Positions 1 to 9,300 of a stretch of DNA of 27,393 nucleotides are shown one piece after another. The notes under the pieces were generated by a model that saw only the letters and a list, made by a program, of their open reading frames with translations, was not told the origin of the DNA and did not search any database. How positions within the stretch are numbered: the first letter of the stretch is position 1; each line of letters starts with the position of its first letter. Both the position numbers and the translations under genes were made by a program. Source of the DNA: Purshia tridentata (taxonomy: Eukaryota; Streptophyta; Magnoliopsida; Rosales; Rosaceae); NCBI GenBank assembly GCA_003254885.1, contig QANT01007066.1, positions 1 through 27,393 on the forward strand. The letters are read 5' to 3'.

Positions 1-712
1 GTAAGTTGAAAAAGACAACTCTTACCACTATATTAAGTATTATTTTAAGTAAAAGTACTGTTTCGACCTCTATTTATACTATATTGTAATACAATTTTTC
101 TTTAAAAAAATTTCAATTTAGTCGCAACCTAACTGTGACTGTATCACAACTTAGCTGTGACTATCATTAAATCACAACTGAATTTGAAGTTGAGTGTCGT
201 ACAGTCACAATTAAAACTGAAGTTAAGACTATATTAGCTAATTTCCAAGACAATGTAAAAGTATCAAAGACAATTTTATCAAAACTTTATAAATTTTATT
301 TAAGACCCATCATATGTAGGCCAAAGGACAATAGAAGGGCAAATTTGTCAAACAAATAAAGCCCAAAACAAATGGGTTATAAATTTGTGACCTATTCTAA
401 AAATCAAGTTCATTAGTTAATAGTCAAACCGAAAATTTATGAGCAAAACTGATTTTCTAAAAAAGTATTGAAACTTGGTATTTAATCCTAAATTTCTAAA
501 TTTTATTTAATTAGTATTCTGAAATTATGTTTTTTTGTAAGCTGGATTTATAATGTTTTTAGGCTGAAAACTATAAAGGAGTTCTAAATGGCAAAATTAA
601 CACTTTACTCGTATAATTTGGTCAATTAATGTTTTATGTTAAGATGGATTAACAACAAAGGATGTGCCCATAGTACTTAAAACTTGTAAAATCTTATTAT
701 AATTACCTAATG
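1..712. other. AT-rich intergenic DNA, no gene seen
   Basis: No supportable coding region is visible. The stretch is strongly AT-rich. At 121-210 it has several copies of TGTGACT, its complement, and ATCACAACT: CTGTGACT at 133-140 and 155-162, ATCACAACT at 143-151 and 171-179, and CAGTCACA near 202-209. Clustered short direct and inverted motifs of this kind can be subterminal repeats of a decayed DNA transposon, but no terminal repeats or target duplication were found, so this is only a possibility. Confidence 0.4.
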
Positions 713-862
713 TTTTAGATAGAGTTGTATTACATGTATGGTACGATTGCTCAGTATAATAACGCCAATTGTATATATGTAGTTTTTTTTTTTATTTTAG
801 ATAGAGTTGTATTACATGTATGGTACGATAACGCCAATTGTATATATGTAGTTTTTTTTTTT
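713..862. repeat. Imperfect tandem duplication (about 82 and 68 bp)
   Basis: Two adjacent copies both begin TTTTAGATAGAGTTG and end in TATATATGTAG followed by a T run. Copy 1 is about 713-794 and copy 2 about 795-862. They are nearly identical except that copy 2 lacks 13 bases in the middle (TGCTCAGTATAAT or an equivalent register). This is a recent local duplication in intergenic DNA. The short ORFs across it on both strands are by-products of the repeat. Confidence 0.85.
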
Positions 863-1833
863 GGCACGCCATGTATTTTATATACTATAAAAAATGTAAA
901 TTTTACTTGAAAAAAATTACAAGTTAGTAAGTGAATGAAAGTCACACCATACACGTGGCACGACTACTCAACTAAAAATCTCTCCATTGCTGCTGCAACA
1001 AGAAGGTGGATGAGGGTTTGAATGTTGTAGCAAAAAAGTGGATAGTTGGTGAAATATGGCGACCATAAATTCCACACAGGATTAGTTTGGTCAGAAAAAA
1101 TGAAAAACACATTTTGACTTATCAAGAAGTATTGATTATTAAAATAAAAAATAAAAAAAATCCAACTATCAAATCATAATTAGCTTGTAACTTGTAAAGG
1201 GAAATAAAATGCTTCTTTAATTCTTGCTATTGCATGTGCGTTTTGTCAAACGACATTGAAACTCTACGTCGTCCATGATCCTGTACATTGTACATACGTT
1301 GCGTTTCATAGGTCGAGGAGCCCAGAACGGGAACACGCTCCGTTTGTTCAATAGTGTTTGTCGAGAACAGAGACCCAGCTGCACTGACTGACAGTGCGTC
1401 GAGCTATCCCGCGAAGACGAAGACGTCCAGAGCACTCCGGTGAATGCAAACTTGCTCAAAGTGCGTTTTCTCGACTCTAGATCTCTAAATTTTCTATTTT
1501 TTTGAATAATTTGTTGGAAGATATTAGAAAACGTAAGAAAACGAATTCTATTGCAGGAATTTGTGTAAAATCTTAACCCCACAAAACCCAACCCGAAACC
1601 CCGTCCAAAGCTGATACCCCATTATTATTATTTTTTCCCATTTTCACTATCCACTGGTCTTTTTGGGTGAGTATGAGCTCCTTAGCTAACTCCAAGGATG
1701 AAACTCAAAAAGGAGGATCATAAGCTTAATGTTTGTGTAAACAATGCAATTTGGGTGATTTAGTTCAAGATAGAATTCAAGTTATGCCCATCTACTATTC
1801 TATTGCAGCATTTCATTGTTCCATTATTGTTTT
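863..1833 (+). promoter_or_regulatory. Upstream region of the PPR gene, probable spliced 5'UTR
   Basis: 863-1215 is AT-rich with nothing recognisable. About 1216-1440 is clearly richer in G and C and ends in a possible donor (CCG/GTGAAT at 1440-1441). Several acceptor-like sites follow: TTGCAG at 1551-1556, TATTGCAG at 1801-1808, TTTCAG near 1859 and CTCCAG near 1873. The simplest reading is a 5'UTR exon in the GC-richer block, joined across an intron to the PPR coding exon. Which acceptor is used decides whether translation starts at 1834 or at 1906. No clear TATA box was assigned. Confidence 0.35.
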
Positions 1834-3348
1834 ATGTATTTGATGTCACTCATTTCAGTTTTTAATGCTCCAGGTGACTTGATTCTGAATTGGGTTCCAA
1901 AAAATATGACTATCAAAGTACAAAACTGTGGGGAGAAATTGTGTTTTGGATGGATGATGTTGTCCCGGAAATACAATTCAAGTGAAGCAATAAGGCAAAC
2001 CTCTGACCCAACTAAAAGAATATGCAAGATCATGATGTCTTGCCCCACCCTCGCGCTTGCAACTGCTCTTGACCAAAGTGGGATCAGAATTTCACCTGAA
2101 ATTGTAGAGGATGTTATCTTGAGATTCAAGAATGCCGGTATGGTTGCATACCGGTTCTTTGAATGGGCAGGGAAACAGCGAAATTATGAGCACAGTGTTA
2201 AGGCTTACCATGCTATGATCGAGTCTTTGGCCAAGATAAGGCAGTACCAAATGATGTGGGAACTTGTGAACTCAATGAGGACAAAGAGGATGCAGAATAT
2301 GGAGACGTTTAGCATCATTATGAGGAAGTATGCCAGGGCCCAGAAGGTTGAGGAAGCGCTTTATACATTTAATGTTATGGAAAAGTATGATTGTGCTCCG
2401 AATTTAGCGGCTTTCAACGGTCTGCTCAGTGCTTTGTGCAAGTCCAAGAATGTGAGGAAGGCCCAGGAGATTTTCGATAAAATGAAGGATCGGTTTGAGC
2501 CAGACTCAAAGACTTATAGTATATTGATTGATGGATGGGGAAAGGATCCGAACTTGCCCAAGGCAAGGGAGGTCTTCAGAGAAATGGTTGATGCTGGGTG
2601 TAATCCTGATATAGTGACTTATGGTATCATGGTTGATGTTCTCTGCAAGGCAGGGAGGGTGGATGAAGCCATTGAGAGTGTTCGGGACATGGATGCTAGT
2701 GGTTGTATGCCTACGTCTTACATTTATAGCATTTTGGTGCATGCGTATGGGGTGGAAAATAGAATTGAAGATGCTGTTGATGCGTTCCTGGAGATGGAAA
2801 GGAATGTAATCAAGGCTGATGTGGTAGTCTATAATGCCTTGATTGGTGCTTTTTGTAAAGTTAACAAGTTCAAGAACGTGTATAGGGCCTTAAATGATAT
2901 GGAATCCAAAGGTGTTACACCCAATTCAAGGACCTGCAATATCATTTTAAATAGCTTGATTGACCGTGGAGAGACTGATGAGGCATTTAGTGTCTTCCGT
3001 AAAATGATCAAAGTATGTGAGCCAGATGCAGATACATATACAATGATGATAAAGATGTTTTGTGAGAGGGATGAGCTAGAGATGGCTCTTAAAGTGTGGA
3101 AGTACATGAAGTTGAAGCGGTTTGTCCCGAGCATGCACACATATTCAGTCCTTATAAATGGATTGTGTGAGAAGGGCAATGCTTCAAAGGCTTGTGTCTT
3201 CCTAGAAGAGATGATAGAGAAGGGGATTCGGCCAGCAGGTGTGACTTTTGGGAGATTAAGACAATTGTTGATTAAAGAAGGAAGAGAAGATGTACTCAAA
3301 TTTCTTCAAGAAAAAATGAATCTCTTGGTCAAGGAGCCTTTTTTTTGA
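1834..3348 (+). CDS. P-class pentatricopeptide repeat protein, probably mitochondrial
   Basis: Single-exon gene, 504 aa from the first ATG of the frame; 1906 (residue 25) is an equally plausible start because acceptor-like sites lie between the two. About ten 35-residue PPR motifs run from about residue 122 to 470, with a partial one after; motifs 3 and 8 have 34 residues. Signatures such as TYSILIDGW, TYGIMVDVLC, VYNALIGAFC and TYTMMIKMFC recur at the expected spacing. There is no E or DYW extension, so it is P class: a helical-repeat RNA-binding protein acting on organelle transcripts (processing, stability or translation) rather than an editing factor. Motif content and the C-terminus resemble, from memory, Arabidopsis At1g77360 (APPR6), whose maize counterpart MPPR6 is linked to mitochondrial rps3 mRNA. 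The N-terminus is basic and compatible with a targeting peptide but not diagnostic. Family assignment is very secure; the specific orthologue and target are inference. Confidence 0.93.
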   Translation: MYLMSLISVFNAPGDLILNWVPKNMTIKVQNCGEKLCFGWMMLSRKYNSSEAIRQTSDPTKRICKIMMSCPTLALATALDQSGIRISPEIVEDVILRFKNAGMVAYRFFEWAGKQRNYEHSVKAYHAMIESLAKIRQYQMMWELVNSMRTKRMQNMETFSIIMRKYARAQKVEEALYTFNVMEKYDCAPNLAAFNGLLSALCKSKNVRKAQEIFDKMKDRFEPDSKTYSILIDGWGKDPNLPKAREVFREMVDAGCNPDIVTYGIMVDVLCKAGRVDEAIESVRDMDASGCMPTSYIYSILVHAYGVENRIEDAVDAFLEMERNVIKADVVVYNALIGAFCKVNKFKNVYRALNDMESKGVTPNSRTCNIILNSLIDRGETDEAFSVFRKMIKVCEPDADTYTMMIKMFCERDELEMALKVWKYMKLKRFVPSMHTYSVLINGLCEKGNASKACVFLEEMIEKGIRPAGVTFGRLRQLLIKEGREDVLKFLQEKMNLLVKEPFF

Positions 3349-3877
3349 TTGAGGAATCAGGACTAGCAAGTAGCAACTAAGAAAACTTGTACCGTTGAGT
3401 TCTACGGTTGTGATGCTGCTGGTACTGCTTGGTAATGAGAGAAAGATCAGCTCTTGCAGGTCGGTTTCTTCCCATTTTAAATATGCATGTGGCAAATGTT
3501 CGCTGTTTGTTTTCGAGAAAGTATGGTATTGGGTATTTGCATCATTGGATACTTTTGGCAACATTGCAAATAGTATACAATGAATATATGGATGTAACAC
3601 TAACGTATGCAATTTGACAAAGAAACAAGAACTCATAGAAACAGATAACTTCAAGATAGATTGACTGTTTTTCTATGATTCAGATGAAATGTTAACCACA
3701 TCCTCAAGCAGTCTATGTTTAGTTCAGTCTTTTCTGGGATGTGGATCTAGTTTTGAACTTTTTCTGAAACCTTGAACCATAGAACTGTGTGAATATTTAC
3801 ATGTAACTCTCTTATGCAGGTTTCTATTTGTGGCCGTGTTTTACAAGATTAGAGAACAAAATCAAGCGGATGCTACT
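3349..3877. other. 3' flank / 3'UTR of the PPR gene
   Basis: No gene is visible. The first few hundred bases after the PPR stop are presumably its 3'UTR. An acceptor-like site (CTTATGCAG ending at 3819) could mark a 3'UTR exon reaching into the next block, but its donor is not obvious. Confidence 0.35.
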
Positions 3878-3985
3878 ATGATATATTCAGTTAAGCAAGT
3901 GGTTCCGTCACCCGCAGGCCACAGCCATCAAATGGAAGAGGATTGGCAGCCCTTGGAGCTGCAAGTGTTTCAGCCATGTCCTTGA
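3878..3985. other. Overlapping short ORFs on both strands in a GC-richer patch
   Basis: A GC-richer island in AT-rich surroundings is open on both strands. Plus strand: ATG at 3878 to a stop ending at 3985, 35 aa, beginning MIYSVKQVV. Minus strand: ATG at 3977 to a stop at 3891, 28 aa, beginning MAETLAAPRAANPL, in good plant start context (A at -3, G at +4) and preceded by an acceptor-like TTTTGCTTCAG. I recognise neither product. Either may be chance, a micropeptide, a small terminal exon, or part of the PPR 3'UTR or the downstream end of the minus-strand KRTCAP2 transcript. Confidence 0.25.
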
Positions 3986-4527
3986 AATGCAGCGACTGAA
4001 GCAAAACCCAAGGGTATGAGTGTATGACAATTACTTGGCCTTATTCCAGTGAGCACCAAGATAGTTTTGAGTTGTATCAAGGGCAAATTTGAAGAAGGAA
4101 TTAGAGTCAAGATTTTCGCAGAACGTAAGGGACCTAATGTTGGATACACGATCAACCAAGCAATAAAAAGGAAAAAGCTGCTGCAAACAAACTCACATAT
4201 GTGACCTAGTGAGGCTGATCTTAAGTACGTACGGTTGACAAATATCAAGCAGCCAAGCAAGGGAATGATGGTAGGTGGATGAGCATGTAAGCGAATTATT
4301 AATACGGGGTAGAACCACAAATAAACATGTTTCCCAGCAATGCTATTGAATAACATCTTTCAAGTATGTACGGTTGACAAAGATCTCATACATATCAAAA
4401 TAATAATCCTTCTTTTTTGTACTCATCTCTAAATTATACTCAAAAGGAAAAGGAAAACAACAAAACTTCTGCATATCATCATTATCCTAAACCGTAGAAC
4501 CCCACTCAGTGCCTTTTCGATTTAGAT
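3986..4527. other. Intergenic DNA and 3' flank of the KRTCAP2-like gene
   Basis: No supported gene. This is where the minus-strand KRTCAP2-like transcript should end. It carries a dispersed direct repeat of about 21 bp, AAGTAyGTACGGTTGACAAA, at about 4222-4242 and 4362-4382 (one C/T difference in the core, 140 bp apart). A 128-codon minus-strand open frame at 3970-4356 has no recognisable domain and is not called as a gene. Confidence 0.4.
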
Positions 4528-5856
4528 TCACTTTTTGGCAAGCATTACCCCTGAAAGCTTGTTGACCTCGTACAGTAATCCGGCAGAAAACAAGAAACTG
4601 CATGGAAAAAATTGGATCATTAACAATGTTGTCAGCATTTACATCTCCAAGACTATTGAAAACATATGGAATGGAAGCAAATGTGTCAAACTTTTTAAAT
4701 TTAAAAACATGTGCATGTAAGGATATACAAAAGGTATAAATTTATAATTGATATACCATGAAACTAGCATTACCATGTTGTGATACAAACTCGATGGACG
4801 GTGCCAGCAGCAATAAGAGCAACTACTTCTGCTATAATAACTGCAATAGAAAACCAATTCTCGTCACCACATTTTCTTCATGAGTAATACAACATTGAAT
4901 TAACAGCTTGTGCCCTGAGAAAGTTATTCATGTACGACTAAAGCATAAAGTTCCAGTATGCCACTAAACAAAACTATAAAAAAGTCCATGGTTTCACTAT
5001 CCCCTTTTTTTGTCAATAGTTTTGTTGTTCATCTAAATCTTCAATATTGATAAGATCTGAATGGCCTAGTCCCTACAGTTTTCAGAAGCTAATATGAATA
5101 CAGAGAAATAGCAGCAATTGAATGATAAAGTTCAACGACTTCAGCATTCATTTGTGCTAGCCTTTCTTTGCTATTGAGTATCAAGTCACAACCAACAGAA
5201 GCATGGACAGATTATTTATAAACATTACAACAAACAATTATTCAGATAACATTGGTAGGAAGCATTCTGAATGTTGCATGAAACTTTCAACTAGCTTCCA
5301 TTTATTAAATCTGAAGACCTGTTAGAAGACATTTTGACCAAGACATATCAAGACAAGTGTTTTGTAATTAATCCCCAGTTCTAGTTCTCGACAAAGCATG
5401 TTGTCAAATCCAGGAAAATGGACAAATATGACTCTTCCTTGAGAAATGCAATTCTTAAAAATCTGCTCAATTAGAACGGGTGGAATGATGGGCATCTTTA
5501 AAAATCCAAATCTACATGGACTCTCCTGTACAAACAAATAGAAATGAACACACACTCACCAGCACCCCAGCCAGTCCTTATGCCACAAGTTTCTTGGAAA
5601 TTGCCAATGAACTGCAAGAACAGAAACCAATGCCAATGAACATAAGCTGGCTATATAGTATAACAATACAAGTTTTTCCAAAATGAGCTTCAGAACTTAC
5701 TGTGAGCAGCACAAGGAATAAGAGAGAACTGATGAAACCCCCAAGAATTGTAAATAACTCTGTTGATGCCAACTTCCCTCTATACATCATTTGAAGTGAT
5801 AGAATGACAGTGAACAGAAGTGAAGAATACAACATGGAACTGCTCGGCCCCGCCAT
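4528..5856 (-). CDS. KRTCAP2: KRTCAP2/KCP2-like oligosaccharyltransferase subunit
   Basis: Four coding exons on the minus strand: 5856-5701, 5611-5560, 4840-4774 and 4597-4528. All borders are GT..AG and the phases close exactly (345 nt, 114 aa). A 5'UTR exon ends at 6193 (GAG/GTAAGC) and joins at the AACTAG acceptor three bases upstream of the ATG. The small, very hydrophobic protein has an N-terminal membrane segment, then MYRGKLASTELFTILGG, a second segment, the loop FIGNFQETC, a third segment, the motif HRVCITTC, and the end LLYEVNKLSG. These match the keratinocyte-associated protein 2 family, an accessory ER-membrane subunit of oligosaccharyltransferase that takes part in N-glycosylation of proteins entering the ER. 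Length is close to plant and animal homologues. The second codon of the CITTC motif region depends on splicing across 4774/4597, which supports the model. The gene shares its 5' flank with the divergent RING gene. Function in plants is inferred from the family. Confidence 0.92.
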
Positions 5857-6193
5857 GATTCTAGTTGACCATAACAAACAATGTCAACATCAACAACAAC
5901 AACCTATTTAAATTCAGCAAAGGGCAAAAGGGTTTGCATGGGTTCATCAAATTTTCAGAGTCCAGAATATAATTTTGACAATATGGGACTAATACCACAC
6001 CAGATCTCTTGGATTTTTTTATTTAAAGATCGAATTTTTATTGACAAAGTAAACAAAAATAGAAAATGAGACGAGTCAAAAATTAGTCAGAAATTCTCAT
6101 GTGGATCCACCAAATGGAAAATCACTAATGCAACACCCAAAAGCAGGTTCATTTGAACGCGAGTACACTCGGCAGCCAAACAAAGAGCTTACC

Positions 6194-6391
6194 TCAGAAC
6201 AGAATCGTAGCTACTGCTGAGCTCTAACTCAGATCCCTCTTCCGTCGCAACGCGAAAAGAGAGAGTGAAGTTCGTACGCGTCTTATAAAACTAAGAAGGG
6301 CAATTTCGATAATACGAAAAAACTTGGGGGACAAAAACGTCCAGAAAAAAGAAGAGGAAATGTATAAGCAGAACGGTGTCGTTTCGGAGTG
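6194..6391. promoter_or_regulatory. Shared core promoter between divergent genes
   Basis: The minus-strand KRTCAP2-like 5'UTR exon ends at 6193 and the plus-strand RING gene starts at 6392. Both 5'UTRs and core promoters must therefore fit in about 200 bp unless one overlaps the other. TATAAAA at 6284-6290 is well placed for a plus-strand start near 6315. Read the other way, the same block is TTTTATAAG and could serve the minus strand. Just before the RING start, AACG-GTGT-CGTT (about 6372-6383) is a short interrupted palindrome. Transcription starts are inferred, not seen. Confidence 0.5.
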
Positions 6392-9300
6392 ATGGAGATC
6401 ATGGAGTTACCGGAGTTGCCGGAGTGCCCAGTGTGCCTGCAGAACTACGATGGCGATAGCACAATTCCACGCGTACTCGCGTGCGGTCACTCGGCGTGCG
6501 AGGTCTGCTTGGTTAAGCTGCCCCAGCGCTACCCGGAGACCATTCGTTGCCCGGCGTGTACCCAACTCGTCAGGTACCCTCCGCAGGGCCCCACCGCTCT
6601 GCCCAAGAACATCGACCTCCTCTCCCTCTCTCTCCCCCCCTCTTCCCGCCAAAAATCTAACTCTAATTCCCAAAAGCCCCAAAAAACCGAGGGGGTTTAT
6701 AATTTCTTGCCTCGCATTTGGTCAGACAAGTTTTACGACAGCTGGAAGAACTGGGTTCTTCCGAGCGACGCCGTTTTGGTGGAGGCGAAAGTTGATGATG
6801 AAGCAAGTTCTGAGCTTTCTTGCATTTGTACTGTATTAAAAGGAAGAACTGGTGCTACTTCTGCTTCAGCTTTGTGGTCGGGTCGGGTTGGTTTTAGAGA
6901 CGACCAGAGGGTGAGCCTTGTTCGGGTTGGTTGTTTACCGTGTTTGAATGATTCTGGGTTTGAGTTTAGTTACACTGCGCGGGTTATGAAGTGCTTGGGT
7001 GGAATGGGAGAGGAGGAGAGAAACGAATTGATGTTGTTGCTGAGAGTTTCTGTGAGACAGTGTAGGAAAATAGGTAAAGTTTATGGCTTGTGGGGTAATG
7101 TGGAAGATGGGTGTCTGTATGTAGTGTGTGAGAGCCAAAATGGGAGTTTTGCACAGAAGTTGAATGGTTTGAGAGATGGGAATGGTTTTAGCAAAGATGG
7201 GTTGTCTGCTTTTGCAATGGTTGCTATGGAGGTGTGTGAGGCAGTGAATGGTTTGCATTCAGAAAGGTTTGTTGCTGGTTGTTTTGGTGTTTCATGCTTT
7301 AGTTTCAATGATTTTGGTCATGCTTATGTGGATTTGAATGAGGTCTTGATGTCAGGAAGGAAGGTTTGGAAAACTGTTGTAGATTCTGTTTCCGGTAGAA
7401 TGAGAATTGAAGCTGAAGAATTGGGAGCAACCTTTGGAAGTTTATTGAAAGATGGCGCTTTTGCTAGCCCGGAGCTGTTGTTTGAGGTGTTGCAGAAAGA
7501 GGGTATTGCAGTGGAATGTGACAGGTCAAGATATCCGGTTGGATATGGCTCGGACGTTTGGTCATTAGTTTGTGTGTTGCTGAGGCTGCTGCTTGGGAAA
7601 GAATTTAGTGAAGAGATTGCAAAGATGAATGAGAACTTTTGTTGTGATCGTTCAACTTATGCAAGCTGGATTGAAAGGGTTAGTGCTTTGGTGGAAAGTA
7701 GATTGGGTTCAGAATATGCATCACTGAGGGAGAATCTTTGCAGATGTTTGAATTTCAATCCAGCAAGTCGCCCACTTGTGATGGACGTTGTGAAATGCAT
7801 TAGGGAACTAATTATTAAGCCTCAATGTGATATCCTAGCCAGTTTGGAGGGGGCAGTCAAGGAGGATAGTGCAAATTGTTGCTTGATTCTCGGGAAACTC
7901 TGTCAGATACCCAAGCAAATGTCAGAAACACAGAAAGAAAATGAGTTGCAAGGAGGAGAAGTCAGTGGAGGAGCAGATTTTGATCAAGTTGGGGAGGAGA
8001 GGGATGACAATAGTTTTGTTGATGGACACGCAAAGGGAAAGATCAAATTTAAAGTTCTGCAGGGTCATCGCGACTCTATTACAGGATTAGCTGTTGGAGG
8101 TATAGTTTATACACAGTACTTTTAGATTGAATATCTCATACTGTCTCAGTTAAGCAGTGGTCATGCTGCTGGAGCAGTGGAGAATCTGGCATTTCGTTAT
8201 TTTTATTAGTAGAAAGCCACCGGACTTCTGAAAACTTCAATTGAAGTGTTCGCTTATGGTCAACATAAGGAGAGGAAATATTTCTGGTTAAAGGTGCAAG
8301 GATGACAGTCAATGAGAGCAGATTGTGGACATGGCTTGTAAAATGATGAAGTATGGAAGGGTCTTCTTGAGACTAAAAGGTTTCAGACAGATCAAACAAT
8401 TGGGTTTCAGACAAAAGCCAAAAAAAATTTAGATAAAACATCTTAAATGATTAAGTTAAAAACAAATAAACAAGCCTGAGGCATCTTATAACTTACATTA
8501 TAAGTATTTTTGTCTCAAAAAACAAACATCCCCTAAGTGTGGCATCTTTCTTTTCACATTGTACAAAACTTCCTGCTCCCAAGGGAAGACTTCAAGACTA
8601 TCTAAATTTAGAAGTTAGCTTATGAGTATCTGACATTTAATGTATTTCTACTTCTTTTGTAGGGGAATTCGTATTTAGCTCCTCATTTGATAAAACCATC
8701 CATGTCTGGTCTCTGCAGGTACAGACATATAAGCTGTAATTCTTCAAGTTATTCTTTTCATGTGATTAGTAGGAATAATGTCTGTATTTTCTTTGTGTGA
8801 GTATGTGTTGTGTGTATATAGTATTGTACCTCCACTGTTGGTCATGATCCTTGATTCCTTTCAAAGTAATTTGGTTGGAAATGCACAAACATGAGTAATT
8901 TTCTGTTACCACATCTACCAAATACTTTCTCCTGGTCTTAAACTTAGATAGTGCAGCTTGTCTCTGTTGATCTGTATATAGAATGCTTTATATTTTAAAT
9001 GATTTGACGAGGTGGGCTCAGTTGATCATGATGTTTGTATGCTTGCAAATATGTGGTAAATACGTTCACATGACAAGCCAATCACTTGGAGCCTGGCCTC
9101 CCCAGATTATAAGATGGACTTCTTATAGTTCATTTTGGTGATTTATTGAATTTTAAACTCTGTTTTATTTGTTCATTTATTGATTTTGAATTGTAGGCTT
9201 TTTCTATGTTTTTCCTTTCACTAAGTTCTGTCGGTGCAAATTCCGTGCAGGACTTCTCTCATGTACATACATTCAAAGGTCATGAACATAACATCAAGGC

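Noticed and set aside
1217..1591. 124-codon minus-strand open frame
   Set aside because: It crosses the GC-richer upstream block of the PPR gene, has no recognisable domain, and is better explained as shadow of the 5'UTR region.
2829..3299. 156-codon minus-strand open frame
   Set aside because: It lies wholly antisense to PPR repeats; periodic repeat codons often leave the reverse frame open.
3970..4356. 128-codon minus-strand open frame
   Set aside because: No recognised motif, no splice support, and it is not in the frame of the 28-aa short ORF in the same patch.
6389..6391. GTG start for the RING gene, and similar TTG starts at 1816 and 11694
   Set aside because: Plant nuclear genes normally start at ATG; in-frame ATGs at 6392, 1834 and 11730 are used instead.
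6407..6839. Open frames on both strands overlapping the start of the RING gene
   Set aside because: The RING cysteines and histidine are all in the main frame; the others are products of the GC-rich coding sequence.
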